Assembly: GCA_963778165.1 (NCBI GenBank)
Contig: CAVZTE010000001.1
Coordinates: 248,001-312,000 of the forward strand
DNA from: Bog-756 sp963778165
Lineage (GTDB): Bacteria > Actinomycetota > Acidimicrobiia > Acidimicrobiales > RAAP-2
Length of the DNA stretch: 64,000 nucleotides
Direction of reading: 5' to 3'
The translations under genes and the position numbers were made by a program. Below the pieces are notes generated by a model that was not told the DNA's origin, did not search any database, and saw only the letters and a program-made list of their open reading frames with translations. How positions within the stretch are numbered: position 1 is the stretch's first letter; each line of letters starts with the position of its first letter. Shown piece after piece: positions 8,000 through 16,491 of the stretch.

Positions 8000-8923
8000 A
8001 TGAACGGCAAGCTTCGGGTGCCTACCTACCTGCAGGCCTCGACCGATATCGGGGGTCCGGCCCGGGCGGCCTGGCTCGGCGTGCTGCCCGCACGTGTCGG
8101 GGAGCTGACCGATCGCTGGGGGCTGCGGCTCGGCGAACCGTTCGAGCCGGGTGGCAACTGCTCGTGGGTTGCTCCGGGGGTCGACCCTGACGGACGCCCG
8201 ATCGTGCTCAAGGTGGCATGGCCCCACACCGAGGCTCTGCACGAGGCCGAGGGCCTGGCGGCCCTGGGAGGGAGAGGGGCGGTCGAAGTCCTGGCCTTCG
8301 AGCACCTGTCGGCGGTCCCATCCGAGGGCGACTCCGTCGGCGCCACCGCACTCCTGCTGGAGCGGTGCCGACCCGGGACCGAGCTACGGGGCCGGCCCGA
8401 GGCGGAGCAGCACGTGGTGATCACCGGGCTGCTCCGGTCGGTCTGGGCTGTCGACCTACCGTCCGACCATCCGTTCCGGCCGCTGTCGGCCATGGCCGAT
8501 TACTGGATCGGGAGCGCCGAAGCTCGACTGGCCGCACAACCCCAGAGATTGGACGCCGGGCTGGCCCGCGAGGGATTGAGCCTCTTCCGGCAGCTGTCGC
8601 GCCCCGGACCGACCGACGTGCTGTTGTTCACCGACCTGCACGCCGGGAACGTACTGTCCGGCACCCGCCATCCGTGGCTGCTCATCGATCCGAAGCCGTA
8701 CGTCGGCGATCCGCACTACGACGTGATCCAGCACTTGTTGAACTGCACCGAGTCGCTACAGGCCGACCCCATCGGGTTGGCCAACCGGGTGGCCGAACTG
8801 GCCGCCCTGGATGCCACCCGGGTTCGGCAGTGGCTCTTCGCCCGGTGCGTCCAAGAGACGTTAGGGGGAGACTCACCCTGGCTGGCGCTCGACGTCGTAC
8901 TGGACCACCTGGCTGGTCCGTAG
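8000..8923 (+). CDS. aminoglycoside/hydroxyurea phosphotransferase family (streptomycin 6-kinase-like)
   Basis: A 307-residue small-molecule kinase of the APH(6)/hydroxyurea-kinase family. The ATP-binding lysine lies in PIVLKVAWP, the catalytic loop is LLFTDLHAGNVLSG (D and N present, the usual HGD replaced by FTD as in this family) and the metal-binding element is LLIDPKPYVGDPHYDV. The family phosphorylates streptomycin or hydroxyurea, but many chromosomal members have no proven resistance role, so resistance should not be assumed. Start ATG 8000. Downstream of the DHFR-like gene, 65 bases apart and co-directional. Confidence 0.85.
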   Translation: MNGKLRVPTYLQASTDIGGPARAAWLGVLPARVGELTDRWGLRLGEPFEPGGNCSWVAPGVDPDGRPIVLKVAWPHTEALHEAEGLAALGGRGAVEVLAFEHLSAVPSEGDSVGATALLLERCRPGTELRGRPEAEQHVVITGLLRSVWAVDLPSDHPFRPLSAMADYWIGSAEARLAAQPQRLDAGLAREGLSLFRQLSRPGPTDVLLFTDLHAGNVLSGTRHPWLLIDPKPYVGDPHYDVIQHLLNCTESLQADPIGLANRVAELAALDATRVRQWLFARCVQETLGGDSPWLALDVVLDHLAGP

Positions 8924-8977
8924 AGCTCGACGGAGTAGCAACACGCAGCCCGGGGATACGTCGAAGGCGTCGGGGCT

Positions 8978-10501
8978 CTAGCCGAGCCACGCTCGTGCCC
9001 GGCGGTCGATCTTCTCCCAACCTGTTCGCCAGTCCCGCCGGTAGACCTGTTGACGACGAATCTGCTTACAGGCCAGGAGCCCGGCGGAGAAGGCCACCTT
9101 GGACGAAGCCCCCTTGGCCTGGGCCCGCAACCAGGCCTCGGCAATGACGGCGTCGTGGTGATCACCCAACTGGGTCTGCAGGCTCTCCGCGGATTCGGCG
9201 AGACGCCCCGCCTCCTTCCCCACCACGGCCTCGGCGGCCTCGGCGGCGTACCGGAGCCGCTTGGCTCCGATGCGGATCAGGTGGAGCTGTCGATCAGTGG
9301 GCTGGCGGCCCGCCCGCCGGACTTCCTTACGAAGATTCTTCCACGGTCGCTTGACCACCTTCGGGAGGGCCTTGGAGGCCTTTTGGCTCGGTCGCACCCC
9401 TCGTCCGCCATCGCTGCTGTCGAGGACGGGCGGCCGCTCGACGGCGGCATGGAGCTTGTCCAGGAGGAGCAAATACCGCTCACTCTGCAGGGCGTCGGTC
9501 ACCCGCTCAGCGGCTCGTTCTCGTTGTTCGTGCAGCTGTGCTCGTAAACCGTCCATCCCCTGGGACCCGCCCTTGGTCGAGCCGTCGAGTTCGAGGTGTT
9601 GTCCGAGGACGTCTACGTCACGCACCAGGCCCAGCTCCCCTCCCAGCCACTTCAGGTCGTCACGAACATGACGGGTCCAGACGGGATCCAGAACGACCTT
9701 GAGGGTCTGCAGATCGGACCGAAGCCGTCGGGCCGCCACCCGGGTCTGGTGGATGGCTTCAGGAGGTGGATCCTGCTCGTGCAACCTCAGCAGGTACTCG
9801 TGGTCCAAGATGCGGTCGAGCCCATCCCGAAGGCTGGCTCGCACCACATCGGTCACCGTCGACTTCGGTCCCGGCGGACCAAAGTGATCCCGACCAGCAC
9901 CGTCCTCATCCAGGGCATAGGCCAATTTCGGGCCCCGGTCGTCGATCCACGCTCCAGCCTCGCAGAGCCGCTCGAGGCACTTCTCCAGGAGATCATCGTC
10001 GGCCTGATCCACCTCGACCTCGATCTGCCGGAAGCGACCACCGTCGCGGGGGCCGCCTTGGATGGTGACCAGGTCATCGTCGATCTCGGCCAGCAAGGTC
10101 TGCTTGCGGCCCTGGAGCTCCAGACGGCGGCGGATGGTCTCCAGCGACGTGACCTTCTGAAGAGGGGCTCTCCGCACGACGCCGAAGAGGATCTCCTTCA
10201 CCGGATCGGGGATGAAGTCGAGGGAGCCTGGCCACTCGAGCTCGGTCCGGTCCAAGGTCGGACCATGGTGAGGCCGGGCGGTCTTGAGCGTCCACACCCC
10301 GGTGCCGTCGTTCTCCCCGACCCGATGGCGAAGCGTCATCCGGCGGGCCCAGAGGCGATGATCGGCGGTGTCGAAGTACACGGCGAGCAGCCGTTGTTCA
10401 GGCAACCTGACGGTCTGCTTGACCAGGTCTCCCAGGTCAGGCAAGGAGAATTGGCGATCGGCAGCCAGCTTCACCTCTCGTTCAACGGGATCGTCGGCCA
10501 C
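8978..10501 (-). CDS. CYTH and CHAD domain-containing protein
   Basis: A 507-residue two-domain protein. Residues about 6-200 form a CYTH (triphosphate tunnel) domain with the E-x-E-x-K-like EREVK at its start and many acidic/basic pairs; residues about 215-505 form a CHAD helical domain with the histidine-rich-type signature HQTRVAARRLRS repeated as a second lysine-rich half (LIRIGAKRLRYAAEA). CYTH enzymes hydrolyse triphosphates and CHAD binds polyphosphate in known cases, so a polyphosphate/triphosphate role is likely. It diverges from a phosphate transporter gene, with a PHO-box-like repeat between. Confidence 0.93.
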   Translation of the reverse strand: MADDPVEREVKLAADRQFSLPDLGDLVKQTVRLPEQRLLAVYFDTADHRLWARRMTLRHRVGENDGTGVWTLKTARPHHGPTLDRTELEWPGSLDFIPDPVKEILFGVVRRAPLQKVTSLETIRRRLELQGRKQTLLAEIDDDLVTIQGGPRDGGRFRQIEVEVDQADDDLLEKCLERLCEAGAWIDDRGPKLAYALDEDGAGRDHFGPPGPKSTVTDVVRASLRDGLDRILDHEYLLRLHEQDPPPEAIHQTRVAARRLRSDLQTLKVVLDPVWTRHVRDDLKWLGGELGLVRDVDVLGQHLELDGSTKGGSQGMDGLRAQLHEQRERAAERVTDALQSERYLLLLDKLHAAVERPPVLDSSDGGRGVRPSQKASKALPKVVKRPWKNLRKEVRRAGRQPTDRQLHLIRIGAKRLRYAAEAAEAVVGKEAGRLAESAESLQTQLGDHHDAVIAEAWLRAQAKGASSKVAFSAGLLACKQIRRQQVYRRDWRTGWEKIDRRARAWLG

Positions 10502-10599
10502 TCAAGTGAGCTACCCACTCTGGGAGCGCTCCAACCCCGCGGGCCTGTGGGTCGATACCGGAGAAGGAGAGCCGGCATCGCCCACGGAGTTCGCGGAAG

Positions 10600-10632
10600 G
10601 TTCAGCTTCCCGTCAGGTGCGGTTCACCCGGA
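10600..10632 (+). promoter_or_regulatory. PHO-box-like triple direct repeat
   Basis: Three consecutive 11-base units: GTTCAGCTTCC (10600-10610), CGTCAGGTGCG (10611-10621) and GTTCACCCGGA (10622-10632). Spacing and the GTTCA core resemble the PhoP-binding direct repeats of actinobacteria. It lies 66 bases before the transporter ATG and about 100 bases before the CYTH-CHAD start. Confidence 0.45.
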
Positions 10633-10697
10633 TCGGGGCATACCGAGTCATGACGACGACCACAGTGGGTTCGTTGCAACTCTCACGAGGAGGCCCC

Positions 10698-12134
10698 ATG
10701 TCCACGACCGCCACCCATGCCGCGTTCGGGCCTGACAGCGATGTAGCGGTCGATCGGGAGCTTCTGGCCCAACTCGATCAGGCACCCACGTCCGGTGAGC
10801 AGTGGAAGATCTTGTTCATCTCCGGGATGGGATTCTTCACCGATGCCTACGACCTCTTCGTGATCGGCGTGGTGGCCACCCTGGTAACCACGCAGTGGCA
10901 CATCACAGGCTCTCAGAAGTCCCTGCTCACCTCGCTGGCCCTTCTCACCTCGGCCGTGGGCGCCATCGTGTTCGGGCGGGTGGCGGACCGCCTGGGCAGA
11001 AAGAAGATCTACGGATACGAAGTTCTCATCCTGGCGGCCGGGGCCATCGCCTCGGCCTTTTCTCCGGGCATCTGGTGGTTGATCGGGTTCCGGGCCGTAC
11101 TGGGATTTGGCATCGGGGGCGACTACCCGGTCAGCGCCACCATCATGAGTGAGTACGCCAATCAGAAGAACCGGGGGCGCATGGTGTCCTTGGTCTTCTC
11201 CATGCAGGGCCTGGGCCTGATCGTCGGACCGGTGCTGGCCATTGTCCTGCTCTCGACCGGCATGTCCGAGAATCTGGTGTGGCGTCTGCTGCTGGCCTTC
11301 GGGGCTATCCCCGCCCTGTCGGTCTTTTGGATGCGTCGTCGCCTGAACGAGACGCCCCGCTTCCAGCTGGCCCAGCTGGAAGCGAAGGAAGCTGACGAAC
11401 GGGCGCACCGGGAGGGAAAGGCAACCGGAATGCGAGGGCTCATCGCCGATCGCCGGTTTCTGTGCTGGCTGATCGGCGCCTCGGTGGCCTGGTTCCTGTT
11501 CGATCTCGTCTACTACGGCAACACCATCTCCAGTCCCCTCATCGTCAAGCTGGTCGCTCCCCACGCCAGCCTCATCACCCAGACCGCCTACGTTCTTGCC
11601 ATCTTCGCCGTGTTCGCCCTTCCGGCCTATCTGTTGGCGGCAGGGACCATCGACCGTCTCGGTCGCCGGGTCATGCAAACGGGCGGGTTCGTTCTGATCG
11701 GCCTGGCCTTCTTCGGGCTGTGGCTCATCCCCGGGGCCACCACCACCGTGGGCCCGTTCATCGTGCTCTTCGGGGCTACCTACTTCTTCAGCGAGTTCGG
11801 ACCGAACACCACGACATTCGTCTATCCCGCCGAGATCTTCCCGGTCCGGGTCCGCACGACCAGCCACGGTACGGCCGCAGCCTCCGGCAAGATCGGAGCC
11901 TTCGTCGGAACCTACGCCTTGACCAGCTTGTTACCTCGCATCGGTCTTGGAGAGACCAGTGCCATCGTCGGTTTCGTGGCCCTGATCGGAGCCGTGGTGA
12001 CGATCACCTTGCTGCCGGAGCCAAAGGGGCAGAGCCTCGAGTCAATCACTGAGGATGACGGGGGTGCCTTCCCGACGAGCGCCACGGTGCTCGGACTAGC
12101 GGAGAGCCGCGGCACCCGACCTCCTGCGGCCTAG
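10698..12134 (+). CDS. MFS transporter, PHS-type inorganic phosphate:proton symporter
   Basis: Inner-membrane transporter of 478 residues with 12 predicted transmembrane helices. The PHS-family signature GFGIGGDYPVSATIMSEYAN is present in helix 4/loop 4-5, with VADRLGRKKIYG in the loop 2-3 MFS motif. GFFTDAYDLFVIGVV at helix 1 also matches phosphate permeases. The start is ATG 10698, preceded by a strong GAGGAGG; the frame open upstream is not conserved. A PHO-box-like repeat upstream supports phosphate control. Related PHS members can carry organic acids, so the substrate is probable rather than certain. Confidence 0.88.
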   Translation: MSTTATHAAFGPDSDVAVDRELLAQLDQAPTSGEQWKILFISGMGFFTDAYDLFVIGVVATLVTTQWHITGSQKSLLTSLALLTSAVGAIVFGRVADRLGRKKIYGYEVLILAAGAIASAFSPGIWWLIGFRAVLGFGIGGDYPVSATIMSEYANQKNRGRMVSLVFSMQGLGLIVGPVLAIVLLSTGMSENLVWRLLLAFGAIPALSVFWMRRRLNETPRFQLAQLEAKEADERAHREGKATGMRGLIADRRFLCWLIGASVAWFLFDLVYYGNTISSPLIVKLVAPHASLITQTAYVLAIFAVFALPAYLLAAGTIDRLGRRVMQTGGFVLIGLAFFGLWLIPGATTTVGPFIVLFGATYFFSEFGPNTTTFVYPAEIFPVRVRTTSHGTAAASGKIGAFVGTYALTSLLPRIGLGETSAIVGFVALIGAVVTITLLPEPKGQSLESITEDDGGAFPTSATVLGLAESRGTRPPAA

Positions 12135-12152
12135 CGGCGCGAGGCCGCAGGA
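12122..12152 (+). terminator. strong stem-loop overlapping the transporter stop codon
   Basis: Perfect 11-base inverted repeat TCCTGCGGCCT (12122-12132) / AGGCCGCAGGA (12142-12152) around a 9-base loop; the TAG stop (12132-12134) starts inside the stem. No T-tract follows, as is usual for actinobacterial terminators. Confidence 0.6.
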
Positions 12153-12478
12153 CACCAAGCCCATTCTCACCCATCACGTCGCCTCTCCTTACAGAGCATG
12201 ACGACGTGCCCACTGTGCGTCGGATACGCCCGGCTGCCACAGGAGTGTTCACCAAAGTTTCAGCAGGTGTTGGCTCATTCGTCACAGATCGGGTGTTAGA
12301 CCAGAGCCAGGTCCGAAGCGCCGCACCAGGCGCCAATGTCGGCGGACCGTTGGGTTGCAGCGCCTCACGTCGGTCGCATCCAATCCGACGTGGGGACGCT
12401 CCCCAAACTGTCGACCGGCGGGGGTCGTTGTCGCAGGGTTCGCATCCAAGAGCTGGGATTGAAGGGACGAAGACCACA
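12153..12478. other. intergenic, no gene recognised
   Basis: No frame here reads like a conserved protein. It marks the change from dense GC-rich sequence to the lower-GC central region. Open frames crossing it only extend the zinc-ribbon gene upstream without similarity or a ribosome site. Confidence 0.5.
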
Positions 12479-12718
12479 ATGGACACGGCTGCCGAGTTCG
12501 GATCGACCTTCGGTTGTGGCTACTGCCGAGATCCACGCAACCGCCGAAGCGGGAAGATCACCGAGGTCTCCCGGGTTGCCGGCACCGGGACCATCCTGTG
12601 GCGATGCCCCCAATGCACCGCTCAGTATGTGGCCAACGACGCCGGGACGATCACAACACGAATCACGGACAGCGAGGCTGAGTCCCTGCTGAAGGAGGCG
12701 GGAACCCCCGACCCTTGA
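12479..12718 (+). CDS. small zinc-ribbon protein, unknown function
   Basis: A 79-residue protein with two CxxC knuckles, C13-x2-C16 (CGYC) and C43-x2-C46 (CPQC), the spacing of a zinc ribbon. Between them lies a short basic segment (RNRRSGK). Such proteins may bind nucleic acid or another protein, but no family was recognised. Start ATG 12479, preceded by a GA-rich stretch (GAAGGGACG) at suitable distance; the longer upstream reading is unsupported. No operon partner. Confidence 0.6.
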   Translation: MDTAAEFGSTFGCGYCRDPRNRRSGKITEVSRVAGTGTILWRCPQCTAQYVANDAGTITTRITDSEAESLLKEAGTPDP

Positions 12719-12976
12719 TGGGATGTCGTGGCGGCGCCCATGCGTGGCAACTCGCAACCGTCGGCCAGGGCAGACAGTCCTCTACTCCTCCACTTCCCCG
12801 CGTGAAAGACGTGCGACGCACTGAAGTCAGCTGCACATCAAAGTGAGCGTCGCCGGAGCATCTCGGAGCCGGTTCGGGACACTCCCCTGTCTTCGCGGAC
12901 CGAGCCCTTCGCCGCGTCATCGGAAGCAGGCGCAGCCCCACAGCAGAGTCGATTTCGTTCGGTCTAGGGTTCGTAG

Positions 12977-13342
12977 ATGGACGCCGCGGATATTCATCGC
13001 TTGGTTCAGGATGCATTCAATGCTGGGGACGATGAGGCCTTGGCAGACCTGTACGAAGACGATGCTGCCATGGCCACTCCAGAGGGAATCTTCGTGCGCG
13101 GCCGCGTTGCCATCCGTGAACAGTGGTCAGGTTTCATCGCGCTCGGTGGGACGATCCAGATGGTGACCCGTCATGCTGTGATCGTGGGTGATACCGCCTT
13201 GCTCAGCAACGACTGGCACTTCGTCTGCCCTGGCGCGGAGTTATCCTCTCGAACTTCAGAGGTGGCACGCCGTCAGCGTGACGGCACCTGGAAGTATGTG
13301 ATCGATCATCCGTATGGAGGGACCGACCTTCCGATCGAGTGA
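12977..13342 (+). CDS. SnoaL-like/NTF2-fold protein
   Basis: 121 residues of the SgcJ/EcaC-type NTF2 fold: DIHRLVQDAFNAGDDEALADLYEDDA, then an ACT-like strand with EGIFVRGRVAIREQW and a C-terminal WKYVIDHPYGG. Family members are isomerases, hydrolases or ligand-binding proteins of unknown role. Isolated gene with 258 bases of unassigned sequence before it. Confidence 0.8.
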   Translation: MDAADIHRLVQDAFNAGDDEALADLYEDDAAMATPEGIFVRGRVAIREQWSGFIALGGTIQMVTRHAVIVGDTALLSNDWHFVCPGAELSSRTSEVARRQRDGTWKYVIDHPYGGTDLPIE

Positions 13343-13551
13343 CCGACCTTGGTGCGAGCGCCGCTCGATCAGACATAGACCGCACCTTTCCGTCGTGGTG
13401 TGGGCGGACTATGAAATCGAGAGAAGCCTCGCAACTCTCCCCCCAGTACCGGGACTCCATGAGAAAGGCCATAACCGCCTGTGGCGTGGTTGCGTTGTGG
13501 ACCACGCTCAGCCGCCGGTCCGGAAGTCGACCGCTGGGCTGATCCGGGGCG

Positions 13552-14049
13552 TTAGGCGGCGACCTCAACGAGCAGGGCGTCGATCCGGGACATGCAGGCC
13601 TTCATCCCTTCGGCCGCACCCATGGCGATCGCTTGCTCCATGCCTTGGAGCGAGTCGAAATGCGTGGTGAGGACCATGCGCGTGGTGCTGCCCGCCGCTT
13701 CGATGTCAATCTCGATGCGGGTCATGGAATTGCCGTCGGTAGGCGTTCCGTCATCGTCGACGTCGGCGTCTTCAACCACGAGCCTGGTCGGTGCGTCGAC
13801 CTCGATCACGTTCCACGTTCCATCGAACGTGTCGCCGCCGTCCGGGGCGGACATGGAGTAGGCGATGGTGCTGCCCGGCTCGAGGTCGTGGTAGTCGAAC
13901 GTGGCCAGAACTTCCGGCGGACCCCACCACCGCTCGAGTAAGCGAGGGTTGGCCCACATCCGCCACACGTTGCTGATTGAGGTCGTGAACTCCGCAGTGA
14001 TGACCATAGTCTTGGCCTCTGCGTTCTTGTCGATACGTAAGATGGTCAT
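13552..14049 (-). CDS. SRPBCC domain protein (AHSA1-like)
   Basis: 165 residues with the START-like/AHSA1 fold: FTTSISNVWRMWANPRLLERWWGPPE, then PGSTIAYSMSAPDG and a C-terminal helix (ATEALPY-like region replaced here by GMEQAIAMGAAEGM). The WWGPP motif is typical of SRPBCC partners of ArsR regulators. Its start overlaps the end of the ArsR gene by four bases, so the two are one operon. The ligand is unknown. Confidence 0.88.
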   Translation of the reverse strand: MTILRIDKNAEAKTMVITAEFTTSISNVWRMWANPRLLERWWGPPEVLATFDYHDLEPGSTIAYSMSAPDGGDTFDGTWNVIEVDAPTRLVVEDADVDDDGTPTDGNSMTRIEIDIEAAGSTTRMVLTTHFDSLQGMEQAIAMGAAEGMKACMSRIDALLVEVAA

Positions 14050-14399
14050 TCGCTTTCCTTTTCGGTGGTTTCGTCCAGGATGTCTTCGAAGCGCTCAAGG
14101 CGGGCCTGCCACACAGCTTCGAGTTCATCGAGAAGTTCGTATGCGCGGCGGAGTTGGCCGGCCTCCCCGCGTACGAGTTGTTCCCGTCCGCTCCGATGCT
14201 TTGAGACCAGACCGGCGTCGACCAGCACTTCGACGTGCTTCTGCACCGCGGTGAGGCTGATCGGATACAGCCGACCGAGTTCGCTGACGGAGCGATCACG
14301 GTCAAGGGTCTCCCCGACGATGTGGCGCCGGGTGGCGTCGCTCAGCGCGAAGAACAACCGGTCGGTCTGCCTTTGGCGCCCCCGTAAATCTACAACCAT
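14046..14399 (-). CDS. ArsR family HTH regulator of the SRPBCC operon
   Basis: 117-residue winged-helix repressor: DRLFFALSDATRRHIVGET, then SVSELGRLYPISLTAVQKHVEVLVDAGLV (recognition helix) and a basic wing (SKHRSGREQLV). It has no ELCVCDL-type metal site, so it belongs to the non-metal ArsR group that is paired with an SRPBCC protein. The ATG at 14399 lies inside a 26-base palindrome, implying autorepression and probably a leaderless transcript. Confidence 0.9.
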   Translation of the reverse strand: MVVDLRGRQRQTDRLFFALSDATRRHIVGETLDRDRSVSELGRLYPISLTAVQKHVEVLVDAGLVSKHRSGREQLVRGEAGQLRRAYELLDELEAVWQARLERFEDILDETTEKESE

Positions 14400-14412
14400 A
14401 TGGTTGTAGATT
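14387..14412. promoter_or_regulatory. 26-base perfect palindromic operator
   Basis: A fully symmetric sequence with half-site AATCTACAACCAT centred between 14399 and 14400. It overlaps the ArsR start codon, the expected place for autorepression of the ArsR-SRPBCC operon. Confidence 0.75.
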
Positions 14413-14929
14413 CACATGTTCTGCCGACCTTGTCAATCCGGCAGTGCTAGCGGTATTCGCCGGGGCTGGAAGCGTGATGCTGACGTCCGCCCCCGATGTC
14501 ATCGAAACTGGGCCCAGGGCCTGGTCTGGGACAGGACTCGGCCGTGCACAAACGGTCCGGATCAGGCCGCCGCACGGATGCTCGGCAGCCAAAGCAAGGT
14601 GAAACTAGTGTCACAAGGACCGACACCTTCTGTCACGACGGGAGCAGATCGAGGAGTTCCCATGGAAGCCAGCACGGCTGTCTATCCGCCCCGAGAAAGG
14701 ACCGCCCACTGCGGATCTCCCCCGTGACCGTTCCGCATGGGCATCAGCCGACCAGAATGAGGCGCAAGCGGAGGAGAGGTGGGTACGACCGCCGGATCGC
14801 AACAGATCCGGTCCCATCCTGGTCGTGGTTTCAAAAGTTGACCCCCCGTCGACAACGCCTACTCCTGTTGTCTCAGTACATCAGGCACAGACCACTCCAG
14901 CCAGAACCGCCCAGGAAAGGAACACAGCC
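14413..14929. other. intergenic, no gene; contains one hairpin
   Basis: No conserved frame was found. A hairpin is visible at about 14787-14814 (GACC..GGATC paired with GATCCGGTC around GCAACA). The last 100 bases form the leader of the following gene. It may hold a long 5' untranslated region, but no known RNA motif was recognised. Confidence 0.4.
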
Positions 14930-15565
14930 GTGAGCACCGACACCCCTCAGCGCCTCATCGACCGTCAGCGCGGCCAGCGCTACGGCGAGGTCCTCGCCGT
15001 CTTCCTGACCGACGATGGGCTCCTGGCTCATGTCTATGGCACTCAGATGATCAATGATTGCCCTCAAGAGCTCTGGGAACGGCTCGAGCCCGACGCCATC
15101 GCCAAGGAATTGGAGGCCGTGCTCGTAAAGCTCAACGGCCCTCGCTACTGGATGCTCGACGGCCTGGGCTCCAAGGCGCAACCCATCGAGCCGATCATGC
15201 GAGAGTTCGGTGGGATCATGATGCGCCGTATCGCCGTGGTCAAGCTCGGGGACGACCCGGCACAGATCCCATACACGGTCCGCCACGTCGATCGACGGGC
15301 CGTCTTCTTCTTCGACGCCGGTAGCCGGCTGTACGAGTTGGTCGACCCGGACGGGCTCGTCTACGTCATGCAGGCTCGCTGTGTCGGCGTCGACCCAGAC
15401 ATGAGCGAAGAGGCTCTTCTGGCCTTGGGTGGGCGTCTTGCCCTCCCCGATGGGTGGACCTACCGCTCTCGCATCCTCGACGAGGAGCTGGTGGTGGACA
15501 CCTCCGACCATCTGGCCTCCGTGCTCCAAGACGAATTCGAGAACACGTACACACTCCCCGATTGA
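14930..15565 (+). CDS. conserved protein of unknown function
   Basis: 211 residues, soluble, with a mixed alpha/beta look. Recognisable blocks are RYGEVLAVFLTDDGLLAHVY, INDCPQELWERLEP, LNGPRYWMLDGL, FGGIMMRRIAVV, PYTVRHVDRRAVFFFDAGSRLYELVDPDG and LPDGWTYRSRIL. I recall this pattern from uncharacterised actinobacterial and proteobacterial proteins without an assigned activity. GTG start at 14930 chosen because AGGAAAGGA precedes it. No operon partner. Confidence 0.75.
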   Translation: MSTDTPQRLIDRQRGQRYGEVLAVFLTDDGLLAHVYGTQMINDCPQELWERLEPDAIAKELEAVLVKLNGPRYWMLDGLGSKAQPIEPIMREFGGIMMRRIAVVKLGDDPAQIPYTVRHVDRRAVFFFDAGSRLYELVDPDGLVYVMQARCVGVDPDMSEEALLALGGRLALPDGWTYRSRILDEELVVDTSDHLASVLQDEFENTYTLPD

Positions 15566-16044
15566 CGCTTGCCCCGTGGGGCCCGAACGTGGACCGTCGG
15601 CTCGGACACGATGACCCTGATTCGTCACCCCGAAGTTCCTGGGCGGTAGGCGCCGGACCTCTACCACCAACCAACTCTGAACAAAAAAGGCGCGACCGCA
15701 GTCAGCAGTGGTGGCGTGTGGTCTGGCGGATGCATCCCTCACAGGTTTCAAAGAACGACTTGATCTGACCCCTGACGCTTGATGGTCCGTCTTGTTCTGA
15801 GAGCTCGATTGCCCACGGCGCCAGGGGTGCGGTCGGCCCTAGCCGATCACCAGCACCACCGGGGTCTGGGGGAAGGCGCACCAACCCAGGTAGCTCTGGG
15901 ATCCCCTCGGCGCTCGCAGGTAGATTGTGGGGCCGATCCCGCCGCCCGACCTTCACATCCGAACGGGGGCGCTCACAGCGACGCTACCTGCGTAAGCGCG
16001 GCCCGATCGATCGGAGCCCGGCTCAGGCCGAAGGAGGAACCGAG
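15566..16044. other. intergenic, no gene recognised
   Basis: Frames on both strands look like noise. GGTTTCAAA occurs here (about 15735) and also before the 211-residue gene (about 14827), each followed by a gaccccc-like run, but the similarity is too short to call a mobile-element scar. Confidence 0.4.
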
Positions 16045-16485
16045 ATGTCACATGTACGCCGTTTCGACCACGTTGGAATCACCGTTGTCGACCTTGAAAC
16101 CGCGACCCAGTTCTTTATCACGTTGGGTCTGGAGATCGAGGGTAGGACGTTCGTGGAGGGGGAGTTCATCGACACCGTCATCGGCATCCCGGGATCGAGA
16201 ACGGAAATCCTGATGCTTCGGCCTCCGAACGGTGGTACTGGCGTCGAACTCTCGAGTTTCGTCCGGCCAAGTTACGAACCCGGTTCACCCTCCGCCATGG
16301 CCAACGAGGTTGGCTTGCGAAGCATCGCGTTCGAAGTTCAGGACCTTGACGCCGCCGTCAGCCAAGCTGCATCCGCAGGTTACGGGTTGGTGGGCGGAAT
16401 CGGTGAGTACGAAAGCACTTGGAGGATGGCCTACGTCCGGGGTCCCGAAGGAATCATCGTCGCACTGGCCCAGCCAATCGGCTGA
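16045..16485 (+). CDS. VOC family (glyoxalase-like) protein
   Basis: 146 residues in two beta-alpha-beta-beta-beta modules: RRFDHVGITVVDLETATQFF at the start and VGLRSIAFEVQDLDAAVSQA in the middle, ending YVRGPEGIIVALAQPIG. Metal ligands are plausible at H8 and the E near the end of each module. The family covers dioxygenases, lyases and resistance proteins, so the reaction is not assigned. ATG 16045 follows a strong AGGAGG. Confidence 0.88.
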   Translation: MSHVRRFDHVGITVVDLETATQFFITLGLEIEGRTFVEGEFIDTVIGIPGSRTEILMLRPPNGGTGVELSSFVRPSYEPGSPSAMANEVGLRSIAFEVQDLDAAVSQAASAGYGLVGGIGEYESTWRMAYVRGPEGIIVALAQPIG

Positions 16486-16491
16486 GCCAGA

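Noticed and set aside
14820..15775. Insertion-sequence scar around the 211-residue gene
   Set aside because: Only a short GGTTTCAAA similarity flanks it; no transposase, inverted ends or target duplication.
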